From Sphingopyxis sp. 113P3 (GTDB taxonomy: Bacteria; Pseudomonadota; Alphaproteobacteria; Sphingomonadales; Sphingomonadaceae), in assembly GCF_001278035.1 (NCBI RefSeq), contig NZ_CP009452.1:3939501-4003500 (forward strand): a stretch of 64,000 bases of DNA. Direction: 5' to 3'. Below, piece after piece: positions 7,808-16,935 of this stretch. Position numbers and translations under genes: made by a program. The notes below the pieces were generated by a model. It ran no database searches. It saw only the letters and a program-made list of their open reading frames with translations, and was not told the DNA's origin. Numbering within the stretch: the stretch's first letter is position 1; each line of letters starts with the position of its first letter.

Positions 7808-9151
7808 ATGTCGGACCGCGCCATCGACGAGTCCATTCCTGCCGATCCAGGGCTGCCCAGCCCGGCCCATTCCCGCTATGCGATCGGGCTGTTGATGGTT
7901 GTCTACATGCTCAGCTTCCTGGACCGGCAGGTATTGTCGATCCTCGCCGAGCCCATAAAGCGCGATCTCGGACTCGCCGACTGGCAGGTCGGCGCCGTGA
8001 GCGGGCTCGCCTTCGCGCTTTTCTACACGCTGGTCGGCATTCCCGTCGCGCGCCTGTCCGAGCGCGGGCACCGGCCATATATCATCGCCACAGCCATCAG
8101 CATCTGGAGTGCGTTTACGATCCTTTGCGGTTTCGCGCGTAGCTTCACACATCTCGCCTTGGCGCGTTTCGGGGTCGGCACCGGCGAGGCGGGTTGCACG
8201 CCGCCAGCCCTTTCACTGATCGCCGATTATGTCCCGCGCGAGCGGCGCTCGTCCGCGGTCGCGGTCTATATGGCGGGCGCGCCGGCCGGCGCGCTGCTCG
8301 GCATGGTGGTGGGAGGCCTCGTTGCCAGCCATTGGGGATGGCGTACGGCGTTCGTCGTTGCCGGTGCGCCCGGTCTCCTCGTTGCGCTTCTAGTCGCATT
8401 TACCCTGCTCGAACCGCGTCTTAAGCAGCGTATGACATCCATCTCGTCACCCCAGCCGGACAAGGAGAGTTTCGCGGCGACGCTGAAGGTTCTCGCCAGC
8501 AAACCGACCTATCGGCTGATCGTCTCCGCCGTCACGATGAAGGCGTTCATCCAGTATAGCGTGCACGCATTCCTGGGCTCGTTCTTCTTTCGCAATCATG
8601 CCGCCGCGCTGGCCGACGCCGCGAACACCTACGGTCTTAAGCCGGTCGGGTTCCTGGGAATTGCCTTGGGCCTCATCCTGGGGCTGTCAGGCGTGGCAGG
8701 GTCGGTCCTGGGCGGCAAGTTTGCCGATCATTTCGCCCGCCGCGACATTCGCGCGCATATGACGATCCCGGCGATCGGCATGCTCGTCGGCACCCCCTTC
8801 TACATCGCCGCGTTCATGGTGGATTCGCTGCCGCTCGCGCTGGCGCTGCTGCTGGTCCCCGGAACGCTCAACGCCATGTACTACGGACCGGCCTATGCGA
8901 TCGTCCAGGGACTGGTACAGCCCTCGATGCGGGCAACGGCGACTGCGGTGCTGCTGTTCGTGATCAGCCTGGTCGGTCTGGGACTTGGTCCGCTGATCAT
9001 CGGTATTGTCAGCGATGTGCTGGTCGGACAGGGTCTCGGCGAAGCGGAGGGCATCCGATGGGCGCTCATGCTCTGCGTTCTCGTCGCTGTTCCGGCTGCC
9101 ATGTGCTTCCTTGCCGCACGCAAGTCGCTGCAGGCGGACCTTGTCAGCTGA
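7808..9151 (+). CDS. MFS transporter, spinster/anion-symporter-like
   Basis: The 447-residue protein has about twelve hydrophobic segments. The first reads YAIGLLMVVYMLSFLDRQVL, the FLDRQ pattern of the spinster-like and aromatic-acid-transport branches of the major facilitator superfamily; the loop LARFGVGTGEAGCTPPALSL is typical of the fourth and fifth helices. It probably moves an organic acid across the inner membrane. The ATG at 7808 has GAGGAAGG five bases upstream. It heads an operon with a CoA ligase, a fused acyl-CoA dehydrogenase and a crotonase, so import of the acid those enzymes activate is a reasonable inference. Confidence 0.88.
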   Translation: MSDRAIDESIPADPGLPSPAHSRYAIGLLMVVYMLSFLDRQVLSILAEPIKRDLGLADWQVGAVSGLAFALFYTLVGIPVARLSERGHRPYIIATAISIWSAFTILCGFARSFTHLALARFGVGTGEAGCTPPALSLIADYVPRERRSSAVAVYMAGAPAGALLGMVVGGLVASHWGWRTAFVVAGAPGLLVALLVAFTLLEPRLKQRMTSISSPQPDKESFAATLKVLASKPTYRLIVSAVTMKAFIQYSVHAFLGSFFFRNHAAALADAANTYGLKPVGFLGIALGLILGLSGVAGSVLGGKFADHFARRDIRAHMTIPAIGMLVGTPFYIAAFMVDSLPLALALLLVPGTLNAMYYGPAYAIVQGLVQPSMRATATAVLLFVISLVGLGLGPLIIGIVSDVLVGQGLGEAEGIRWALMLCVLVAVPAAMCFLAARKSLQADLVS

Positions 9152-9248
9152 GGCAATCAAATGCGCGTGCCGTCGATATTCGCATCCGCCGGGCGACGCG
9201 ACGATCCGAACCATCGGCAATAGACGGCGCCACGGGAGGAGATAGGTC

Positions 9249-10904
9249 ATGAATCTCAAAGAAGCTTTCGCCGCGCTGGACGCAGCGCCGCATTGGCGGC
9301 GACGTGCACCTTATTTGGATGAATGGCGGCGACTGGGCTATCACAGCGGCAAATTGACCGGCGAACTTATCGCGGAACGCGTGCGCGAACGACCGGACGT
9401 TCCCATCATCTTCGGATCGCGCGAAAGGCCGTCCCGGACGACCGCAGCGGAGCTGCTACAGCAAAGCTACGGCGTGGCGGCCGCCCTCCACCGCCTCGGC
9501 CTACGCGAGGGCGATGTCCTGGTGTCGCAAATGCCGAATTGGCGCGAGGGATCACTGACGCTCCTCGCGGCCCTTCACCTCGGGCTTGTGTTCGTACCGA
9601 TGGTCCACATCTACGGGCCCGCCGAGATGGCGTTCATCATCAACACGGTCGGTGCAAAGGCCCTCGTGGTGCCCGATCGATGGAAAAAGATCGACTATGG
9701 CGCACGCATCGCTGCGCTTGGCGACGTGCCCACGCTCGAGCAGGTGATCGTCGCGGGATCGGAACCGATGCCCGGCGACATCACGCGTTGGGACGACCTG
9801 GACCGCACCGATGCCGATCTGCCGTCGCTCAGGGCGAAGCCCGACGACCCGTGGCTGATCATGTTCACTTCCGGCACCACGTCCGTCCCCAAGGGCGTCG
9901 TCCATACCCATCATAGCTTTGCCGCCGAAGTCCCGTTGTTTCCCACAGAGCCCTCGCCGACCGGCAGCATGAAGCTGCTGCCGTTGCCTGCTGGCCACAG
10001 CGCCGGGGTGATCGCAGCACTGCGGCCGCTGCTGGCCGGCGATGCTTGCCTGATGATGGATGCGTGGGACGAGCAGCTGGCGATCGAGTTGATCAAGCGC
10101 CACCGCCCCGACCGCGCGGGCGGGGTGCCCGTCATCATCTCGTTTCTGCTCGATCATGCCGACGAACTGTTCCCGCATGGCCTGGTACAGATGTCGGTTG
10201 GGGCGGCGAGCGTTCCCTCGGCACTGATGGAGCGTGCTGAGAAGCTCGGCTGCCCCGCTACGCGCACCTATGGCTCGACCGAGCATCCGACCATCTCCGG
10301 TGCGTTTCCAGAAGATCCTTTCGAAAAGCGCGCAACGACCGATGGCGGATTGCTGCCAGGCGTTCGGGTGCGCCTGGTCGACGATGACGGCCGCACCGTC
10401 GGAACGGACGTTCCGGGCGAGATCGTCAGCATCGGGCCGGAACTGTTCAAAGGCTATCTCGATCCGGCGCACAATGAAGCTGCGTTTGCGCAGGACGGCT
10501 GGTTCCATACCGGCGACATCGGCCAGCTGGACGCGGAGGGTTATCTGCGCATCGTCGATCGAAAGAAGGACATCATCATCCGCGGTGGCGAGAATATCTC
10601 GTCCAAGGAAGTGGAGGACACGCTTGTGCTCCATCCCGGCATCGCCGAAGCGGCCGTGGTTGCCTGGCCAGACCCGCGCATGGGTGAGCGCGTCGGCGCC
10701 TTCGTCCGGCTGAAGGAATCGGCCACACTCACCATCGACGACGTTGCCGCGCATTTCCGAGCGGCCGGCATTGCGCGCCAGAAGACGCCCGAGCGCCTTG
10801 TGATCGTCGACGATTTTCCGCGCACCCCAGCAGGAAAAATCTTGAAAACCGAACTGCGCGAGCGAGTGCGATCGCTCGCCGCACAGGAAAAGGATCCGGC
10901 ATGA
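9249..10904 (+). CDS. AMP-forming acyl-CoA ligase (cyclohexanecarboxylate/long-chain type)
   Basis: This 551-residue enzyme is full length. It shows the ATP loop FTSGTTSVPKGVVHTHHS near residue 206, the YGSTEHP motif, the GWFHTGDIGQLDAEGYLRIV block, the hinge RKKDIIIRGGENISS and the catalytic lysine region RTPAGKILKTEL near the C-terminus. It would convert a carboxylic acid, ATP and CoA to acyl-CoA. A GGAGGAG precedes the ATG. The end overlaps the next acyl-CoA dehydrogenase gene by four bases (ATGA), so both act in one beta-oxidation module. Related proteins act on alicyclic and steroid-ring propionates; the substrate cannot be fixed from sequence. Confidence 0.9.
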   Translation: MNLKEAFAALDAAPHWRRRAPYLDEWRRLGYHSGKLTGELIAERVRERPDVPIIFGSRERPSRTTAAELLQQSYGVAAALHRLGLREGDVLVSQMPNWREGSLTLLAALHLGLVFVPMVHIYGPAEMAFIINTVGAKALVVPDRWKKIDYGARIAALGDVPTLEQVIVAGSEPMPGDITRWDDLDRTDADLPSLRAKPDDPWLIMFTSGTTSVPKGVVHTHHSFAAEVPLFPTEPSPTGSMKLLPLPAGHSAGVIAALRPLLAGDACLMMDAWDEQLAIELIKRHRPDRAGGVPVIISFLLDHADELFPHGLVQMSVGAASVPSALMERAEKLGCPATRTYGSTEHPTISGAFPEDPFEKRATTDGGLLPGVRVRLVDDDGRTVGTDVPGEIVSIGPELFKGYLDPAHNEAAFAQDGWFHTGDIGQLDAEGYLRIVDRKKDIIIRGGENISSKEVEDTLVLHPGIAEAAVVAWPDPRMGERVGAFVRLKESATLTIDDVAAHFRAAGIARQKTPERLVIVDDFPRTPAGKILKTELRERVRSLAAQEKDPA

Positions 10905-13081
10905 ATCTCGAGTTGACCGAGGATCAGGAAATGCTCAGGGACGCGCTCTCGCGCGCCTTTGCCAAGTCTTCGCCGCCGTCCCGCATCCGCGAGGCCGAGA
11001 GATCCGGCCATGATCCCGATACCTGGCGAGCGTTCGTCGAAATGGGCCTACCCCTGCTCCGGGTACCGGAAATGCAAGGCGGCGCCGGCGCAGGCCTGAT
11101 GGACGCCGTGGTGGTCGCCGAAATCTTCGGTGAGTTCGTGCCGGTGATCCCCGCGCTCGACATTATCGTCACCGCGCGCTTGCTGGCTGTGCTTGGAGAA
11201 GAAGTCTCGGAGGTTGCCGAAGGGCAGATCGTCGCGCTTGCCCTGCAACCCGCCGACGGGGGTGAGCAGTTGATCGATGCCGCGGGCGCGGCCGATCGGA
11301 TCTTATTTCGCAGCGATGACGAGATACGCGCGCTCGCCGGTCCCTTTGGCATCCCCGAAGCCAATATCGGATCGAGCGCCGCGCGACGGGTCGCGCTCGG
11401 CGGCAACGTGGGCGAGGTGATCGCATCCGGACCCGAGGCGATTGCTGCTTATGATGCAGCAATCGAAGAGTGGAAGCTGCTCAACGCCGCGGCCAGCGCC
11501 GCTGCGGCGCGCAAGGCAATCCTGATGGCGGCTGATTACGCTAAGGAACGGCATGCGTTCGGCCGGCCCATCGGCAGCTATCAAGGGCTCGCCCATCCGC
11601 TTGCAGAAGCTTATTGCGAAGTCGAGGGCGCAGCGCTCCTCATATGGAGGACCGTGGAAGCGCTCGCGGCGGGTCAGCCCAAGGCAGGCGCCTTGATACG
11701 AATGAGCGCCTGGTGGGCCGCCGAGTCATGCCGCCCCGCGGTGATCAAGGCGATGCGGGTATTCGGTGGCTACGGCATGACCATGGAATATGACGCCCAA
11801 ATCTATTTCCGCCGCGTCACGCAATGGTCGCTGCTGGCCGGAAATCCGGATGACGATCTGCCGGTAATCGCCGACCGCCTCTGGTCCGGCGCGACACCCG
11901 CTTTGCCCGCCGCGGGGAATACCGCCATCACATTCGAGTATCCGCAACAGGCGCTCCAAGTCGCCGAGACCGTGCGACAAATCTTTCGTGAGCATGCGAC
12001 GCCCGAACGGCGCGAAGCGCACTTCAACTCCGATGACTTCTTCGACCCGGAGCTGTACCGCAAGCTCGCTGCGGTCAATCTTCTGTACCCGGACTGGCCC
12101 GTCGAACATGGCGGCAGCGCGTGCGATCGCTTTTCGGTCGCCGCGATCAAGAAGGTCTTTACCGAATATGATTGGGGTCATGTCGTCATCTCGGTGTCCG
12201 ACATGCTTGGAAAGATGGTGCTGCACTTCGGGTCCGATCAGGCGAAGGCCGAAATTCTGCCCAAACTTGCCGCTGCCGAAGCCTATGGATCGCTCGGCTA
12301 TTCCGAGCCCTCATGCGGATCAGACATTTTCGCGGCGCGAACCAAGGCGGTCCGAGACGGCGACGACTGGATCATCGACGGACAGAAGATGTTCACGTCG
12401 CAAGGCCATATTGCGCAATATGCTCTGATGCTGACACGTACCGGCGAGGACAAGCATGGCGGCGTGACGCTGTTCGCGCTTCCGCTGGACGCACCCGGCT
12501 ATCGCTGCGATGAAATCAAAACGATCGGCGACGAGCGTACCAACACGACCTTCTACGAGAGCGTGCGTGTCTCCGACGCCTATCGCTTGGGCGAGGTTAA
12601 CGGTGGCGTGAAGGTGCTGGCAGCGGCGCTCACGATGGAACAGGGCTCTGGCGATCATTATGTCGGTGCGATTAAGCACATGCTGGTCAGCGCGGTGGAA
12701 TGGGCGCGCTCCAAATCCCGAGACGGCAAGCCGATGATCGAGGATCGCAGCGTTCGTGCGACGCTCGCGCGCTCGGCGACCCGGCTCGAAGTCGTCGACG
12801 TCCTCAGTCGCCGTACGGCTTGGGGTTTCGGCGTGGGTAAACCGCGCAAGCACTACGGCCCGAGCGCAAAGCTGTTCGGCAGCGAAAGCTGGGTCGTCTG
12901 CGGATCGGAACTGATGGCCCTCGCGGCGCCCGACACATTGCTACAAGGCTACACATCGCCTGGCCGCATCGAGAAAGAATATCGCCGTGCGGTTCCCAGC
13001 ACCATCTACGCGGGCACTAGCGAGGTTCAGCGCAGCCTGGTCGCGGAGGCAGGCCTGGGTCTGCCACGTACGAGGAGCTAG
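10901..13081 (+). CDS. Fused double-domain acyl-CoA dehydrogenase
   Basis: At 726 residues the protein is about twice the usual length. Residues 1 to about 330 form one acyl-CoA dehydrogenase unit (AKERHAFGRPIGSYQGLAHP, then VFGGYGMTMEYDAQ), and about 345 to 726 form a second (GYSEPSCGSD flavin region, IYAGTSEVQR). In the second unit the classic glutamate of YEGT is alanine, while a glutamate in LTMEQG near residue 578 aligns with the isovaleryl-CoA dehydrogenase-type base. The first unit lacks an evident flavin-binding TEP/SEP segment. This resembles the heterodimeric FadE pairs of steroid degradation joined into one chain. It overlaps the ligase gene by four bases. Confidence 0.87.
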   Translation: MNLELTEDQEMLRDALSRAFAKSSPPSRIREAERSGHDPDTWRAFVEMGLPLLRVPEMQGGAGAGLMDAVVVAEIFGEFVPVIPALDIIVTARLLAVLGEEVSEVAEGQIVALALQPADGGEQLIDAAGAADRILFRSDDEIRALAGPFGIPEANIGSSAARRVALGGNVGEVIASGPEAIAAYDAAIEEWKLLNAAASAAAARKAILMAADYAKERHAFGRPIGSYQGLAHPLAEAYCEVEGAALLIWRTVEALAAGQPKAGALIRMSAWWAAESCRPAVIKAMRVFGGYGMTMEYDAQIYFRRVTQWSLLAGNPDDDLPVIADRLWSGATPALPAAGNTAITFEYPQQALQVAETVRQIFREHATPERREAHFNSDDFFDPELYRKLAAVNLLYPDWPVEHGGSACDRFSVAAIKKVFTEYDWGHVVISVSDMLGKMVLHFGSDQAKAEILPKLAAAEAYGSLGYSEPSCGSDIFAARTKAVRDGDDWIIDGQKMFTSQGHIAQYALMLTRTGEDKHGGVTLFALPLDAPGYRCDEIKTIGDERTNTTFYESVRVSDAYRLGEVNGGVKVLAAALTMEQGSGDHYVGAIKHMLVSAVEWARSKSRDGKPMIEDRSVRATLARSATRLEVVDVLSRRTAWGFGVGKPRKHYGPSAKLFGSESWVVCGSELMALAAPDTLLQGYTSPGRIEKEYRRAVPSTIYAGTSEVQRSLVAEAGLGLPRTRS

Positions 13082-13083
13082 GC

Positions 13084-13869
13084 ATGGCGGACCCAAACAC
13101 GAAACTGGAGCGCGACGGCGCGATCCTCACCTTCACCTTCGATCGGCCTGACAAGTACAATGCCTTCACGCGGACGATGCTGGCAGCGTTGCAGGACGCA
13201 TTCGGTGTCTTTGCCGCTGACGATGACCTTCGCGTACTGCTTATCCGGGGTGCGGGCCGTTATTTCTCGTCGGGCATGGATGTGACAGCGCTCGGCGGAG
13301 GCCCGACGGACGAGGGTCCCTCAGGGTTCAGGCGCCGCTATCGCGAGACCGCCTGGCATCAGCTCTACGACGAATTCGAAGCGCTCGAAAAACCGATCGT
13401 TGTCGCGCACCAAGGACCATGTCTCGGTGCCGCGCTCGAAATGTCGTTGTCCTGCGACTTTCGCTTGGCGAGCGACGCGGCACATTATGCGCTGCCGGAA
13501 CTCAACATGGGCATGATCCCGGGGTCGGGCGGCACAAGCCGATTGGTTCGGACCATCGGCGGCCACTGGGCTCGCTGGCTGATTATGGCCAATCGTCCGA
13601 TCAGCGCCGACCGGGCGCTCACCGCAGGTCTCGTTCACGAGATATATCCGGCAGCCGAATTCGACGCGAAGGTTGATGAATTCTGTCGTGCCCTGGCCGC
13701 TCAGCCCGCCGAAGCGCTCGCCGCGGCAAAGCTTGCAATCGAACTCGCTGTCGATCTCGATCGCACCCAGGCGCGCAACGTCGAGCGCCTCGCAAATAGC
13801 AGCTTGGCCGGTCGGGAGGAGCAGGTCCGGGTCTTCGCCGCGCTGCGCGAGCGTTTCAAGCCTCAATAA
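13084..13869 (+). CDS. Enoyl-CoA hydratase/isomerase (crotonase family)
   Basis: The 261-residue protein shows the crotonase oxyanion-hole segments AGRYFSSGMDVTAL and QGPCLGAALEMSLSCDFRLA, followed by LPELNMGMIPGSGGTSRL with the catalytic-region glutamate. Length and motif order fit hydratases and isomerases. It begins two bases after the fused acyl-CoA dehydrogenase stop and would act on the enoyl-CoA that enzyme produces. It is the last gene of the 7.8-13.9 kb operon. Confidence 0.88.
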   Translation: MADPNTKLERDGAILTFTFDRPDKYNAFTRTMLAALQDAFGVFAADDDLRVLLIRGAGRYFSSGMDVTALGGGPTDEGPSGFRRRYRETAWHQLYDEFEALEKPIVVAHQGPCLGAALEMSLSCDFRLASDAAHYALPELNMGMIPGSGGTSRLVRTIGGHWARWLIMANRPISADRALTAGLVHEIYPAAEFDAKVDEFCRALAAQPAEALAAAKLAIELAVDLDRTQARNVERLANSSLAGREEQVRVFAALRERFKPQ

Positions 13870-14020
13870 CCAAACGCCAAGACACTGGCGCGAGCGCAAG
13901 TATCATCGCCCTATTTTCGGGCAATTGGCTTATGCGTTCATGATTGCGTCCAGATTTAAAATTCCGTCTATATGTAAAATATTTCGCTAGATTATATTTT
14001 GATCTACCAGCTCGCTTCTG

Positions 14021-14087
14021 TTGACAGCCCTACATCGATCATAGAACTTTGCGCCACACTAACTACGTGACCAAAGAAAGATGAGAC
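14021..14087 (+). promoter_or_regulatory. Likely promoter of the first Baeyer-Villiger monooxygenase
   Basis: The 218-base gap before 14088 is unusually AT-rich for the window (around 13950-14005). A consensus TTGACA lies at 14021-14026 with an AT-rich ATAGAA about 15 bases downstream as a weak -10 candidate. The ribosome site is the AAAGAAAG before the ATG at 14088. The match to the -10 consensus is poor. Confidence 0.4.
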
Positions 14088-16064
14088 ATGGGAAGTGTGG
14101 AGATGGATCGCGACTTTATTCGAAACGCAGTCGAGGAGGCTGATCTCAACGCATTGCGCATCGCGCTGCTGCAAGCAACGGGAGATCCCGAGTACGCCGC
14201 CATCCCCGTCGAGCGGGTCGAAGTCCGCGCGGGCGCCGGTACCAGTTTTGTGGTCGCGGAATCGCATCGCCAACGCCTGATCGACAAAGCTGTCGAGTTC
14301 CTGTCGGACAAGCCGCACGAACACCAGCTCACCGTACCGAACGACACCCAATTGCGTGCGTTCATGGAATTGGTCGCGGGCGGGGAGCCCATCAGCGACG
14401 AGGACTTCGACATTCGTCGGCCGGTGCCGGCCTTCGACGACTATCCGCGCGCTGCCAACTGGCGGCGGCGAGCACCGTCACTTCCCGGCTCCTTCCAGGT
14501 GGCGATCGTCGGCGCGGGCTTCAGCGGCCTGGGGATGGCCGTCCAGCTCGAGCGGCTCGGCATCCCCTATGTGATCTATGAGCGCCGGTCCGAAATCGGC
14601 GGCACCTGGAGCATCAACACCTATCCCGATGCCCGGGTCGATACGCCCAGCGCGATGTATGAATTCAGCTTCGAGAAGCGCTATCCGTGGACCGAGCATT
14701 TTGCGCGGCAAGCCGAGGTGCGCGCCTATCTCGAGCATATCGCACACAAATTCGGTATCTTCGGGAAAATCCGGTTCAATCACGACGTCAAGGGCGGCTT
14801 CTTTGACGAACGTGTCTCGCTCTGGCGACTCGACGTCATCGATGACCGCGGCCGGCACACACCAGTTGCCGCAAATTTCGTGGTCAGCGCGTCCGGGCTG
14901 TTCTCGACGCCCCGTCAGCTCAGTGTCGAGGGCGTCGATACTTTCGAGGGCGAGATCGTACACAGCACCGAGTGGGGCGAGCGGCACAGCGCGGCCGGCA
15001 AGTCGGTGGCAGTGGTCGGCAACGGCTCGACCGGCGTGCAATTGCTCGACCGGATCTCGGACGAGGCGGCAAATACCTATGTCTTCCAGCGGACGCCGCA
15101 ATGGATCTCGCCGCGCGAGCGTTATGGCGAGCCGATGAGCCCGGGTGAAAGCTGGCTCCGTAAGACCATGCCCTATTATTGGAACTGGACGCGCTACACG
15201 GGCACGCTGCCTGTGCTGAACCTATACCAGTTTCTCGTCCCCGACGAGGAGTGGCGTGCGAAGGGCGGCATCGTCAATCGGCCGAACGACGCGCTACGGG
15301 AGGCGCTGACCCAGTATATCGTCCAGCAGGTCGACGGCCGCCAGGATCTGATCGAAAAGCTCGTGCCCGGCTATGCGCCCTTCTCGCGTCGGCTTATCGT
15401 CGACAACAACTGGTATCGCTCGTTGCTCAAGGACAATGTCGAGCTCGTCACGACACCGATCTCGCGGCTGACCCCGACCAGTATCGTGACGCAGGACGGA
15501 GAGGAGCGGCCGGTCGACATGATCGTGACCGCGATCGGCTTCAGCGTCGAGAAATATGTCTGGCCCTCAGACTATATCGGCCGCGCTGGCGTGTCGCTTC
15601 AGGATAGGTGGGGCAAGGACGGCGCGCGCGCTTATCTCGGCATGATGATCGACGGATTTCCAAATTTCTTCGTGCTATACGGTCCCAACGCGCAGAGCGT
15701 CAGCGGCGGCGGCGGCACCATTCCAACACAGATCGAGATGTGGACCAAATATGTCGCGCAGTTGATCGTCGATACGATCGAGAGCGGGCATGCGGCGGTT
15801 GAAGTCACCAGCGACGCGTTCGAGTCCTATTATGAGCACCTGGACGAAGCCGCCAGCAAGCTGATCTGGCTGACCGACATCGGATCGATGGAGCGAAACT
15901 ATTACGTCCGGAACGGCCGCCTTCAGGTCAACATGCCATTCCATTATCAGACATGGCACCATATGCTCGCCAAGCCTGATCTGGGCGACATGGCGCTGAC
16001 CGGAAAGCTGCTCGAGGCCGACCTCGGCGCACAGCCTCAGGAACCGATCAAGCTATCGGCGTAG
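14088..16064 (+). CDS. Baeyer-Villiger flavin monooxygenase with N-terminal extension (HAPMO-like)
   Basis: The 658-residue protein has the FAD motif VAIVGAGFSGLGMAVQLERL at about residues 138-157, the Baeyer-Villiger fingerprint FxGxxxHxxxW as F286-EGEIVH292-STEW296, and the NADP motif VAVVGNGSTGVQLL near 305. Such enzymes insert an oxygen next to a ketone to give an ester or lactone using NADPH. About 135 residues precede the flavin domain, as in 4-hydroxyacetophenone monooxygenase (about 640 residues). It stands alone after an AT-rich promoter region, next to an IclR regulator and an esterase that could hydrolyse its ester product. Confidence 0.9.
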   Translation: MGSVEMDRDFIRNAVEEADLNALRIALLQATGDPEYAAIPVERVEVRAGAGTSFVVAESHRQRLIDKAVEFLSDKPHEHQLTVPNDTQLRAFMELVAGGEPISDEDFDIRRPVPAFDDYPRAANWRRRAPSLPGSFQVAIVGAGFSGLGMAVQLERLGIPYVIYERRSEIGGTWSINTYPDARVDTPSAMYEFSFEKRYPWTEHFARQAEVRAYLEHIAHKFGIFGKIRFNHDVKGGFFDERVSLWRLDVIDDRGRHTPVAANFVVSASGLFSTPRQLSVEGVDTFEGEIVHSTEWGERHSAAGKSVAVVGNGSTGVQLLDRISDEAANTYVFQRTPQWISPRERYGEPMSPGESWLRKTMPYYWNWTRYTGTLPVLNLYQFLVPDEEWRAKGGIVNRPNDALREALTQYIVQQVDGRQDLIEKLVPGYAPFSRRLIVDNNWYRSLLKDNVELVTTPISRLTPTSIVTQDGEERPVDMIVTAIGFSVEKYVWPSDYIGRAGVSLQDRWGKDGARAYLGMMIDGFPNFFVLYGPNAQSVSGGGGTIPTQIEMWTKYVAQLIVDTIESGHAAVEVTSDAFESYYEHLDEAASKLIWLTDIGSMERNYYVRNGRLQVNMPFHYQTWHHMLAKPDLGDMALTGKLLEADLGAQPQEPIKLSA

Positions 16065-16903
16065 CGGCGCATCTGCCCATGCAGTTCCTCAACGCGCGGC
16101 TCGATAAATTCGGGCTGGCCGGCCAGGCCGAGCACAAGCTGGATGCCAGCGGTCGGCCGCGGCAGCGCCAGCGCGATCGAGAACAGGCGGTCACTGAGGC
16201 CACAGGCATAGCCCTGTGCCCGCGCCGCAGCGACCGACGCGTCGAGCTCTGCGCGAGCTTCGTCATTCATATGGCGCGCCTCGGGCGTGCGCGCGATCCA
16301 GCGTTCGATGTCGCGGTCGTCATGCGCGGCCAGAAAGGCGGCCCCCAGCGTGGAGCGTGTGATCGAGACGCGGCTGCCCTTGCGCACCAGGCCTGCCAGC
16401 GCTGGCGGCGTGGTGACGTCGACGAGCTGCAACAATCCCATCTGCGGCGCCGCGAGCGTGACGATCTGCCCGGTGCGCGCGCCGATCGCGGTGACGAGGT
16501 CGTGCAGCGCATCCCCGCCGAAGAAATTCTCCGCAAGCCAATTGGCGAAGGGCAACAACCGCGGCGAAGGCCGATAGAGCTTCCCCTCCGGATCGATCAG
16601 CAGATAGGCGGAATCGACCATCGACTTGAGCAGCTGATCAGCGCTGGACGGATGAAGGTCGAGCGCATGCGCGATATCGGTGGCGCGCAGAGGGCGCCGG
16701 ACGGCCGCGAAATGCTCGAGGACATCGAGCGCGCGAATCGCCGATTTCGAAAGATTTCGGCGTTCGCCAGGGTTCCTGATTTCGCTGCTGGTGTGCCGCA
16801 CACTACCTTCCTGGGCTCTGTCGTCGGCGGGCTGCTCTCCTGCTCGCTGCATCTGTCGCTGTCCCCTCCGGCGGGTGTTGAGTGCCTGAAACGCACTTGT
16901 CAT
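16037..16903 (-). CDS. IclR-family transcriptional regulator
   Basis: The 288-residue protein has an N-terminal winged helix-turn-helix (LSKSAIRALDVLEHFAA followed by LRATDIAHALDLHPSSADQL) and an effector-binding domain with GSRVSITRSTLGAAFLAAH and ARAQGYACGLSDRL, the IclR layout. The first 45 residues are low in structure, so a downstream ATG at 16852 is also possible. The gene is divergent from the esterase/SDR pair and convergent with the Baeyer-Villiger monooxygenase (28-base overlap), and is the likely regulator of one or both. Confidence 0.85.
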   Translation of the reverse strand: MTSAFQALNTRRRGQRQMQRAGEQPADDRAQEGSVRHTSSEIRNPGERRNLSKSAIRALDVLEHFAAVRRPLRATDIAHALDLHPSSADQLLKSMVDSAYLLIDPEGKLYRPSPRLLPFANWLAENFFGGDALHDLVTAIGARTGQIVTLAAPQMGLLQLVDVTTPPALAGLVRKGSRVSITRSTLGAAFLAAHDDRDIERWIARTPEARHMNDEARAELDASVAAARAQGYACGLSDRLFSIALALPRPTAGIQLVLGLAGQPEFIEPRVEELHGQMRRYADSLIGS

Positions 16904-16935
16904 TCCACATCGTCTCTAACGTCAGCGAGCCAGTA

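Noticed and set aside
9552..10754. Long minus-strand open frame
   Set aside because: It is the antisense shadow of the acyl-CoA ligase gene; similar shadows occur throughout the window.
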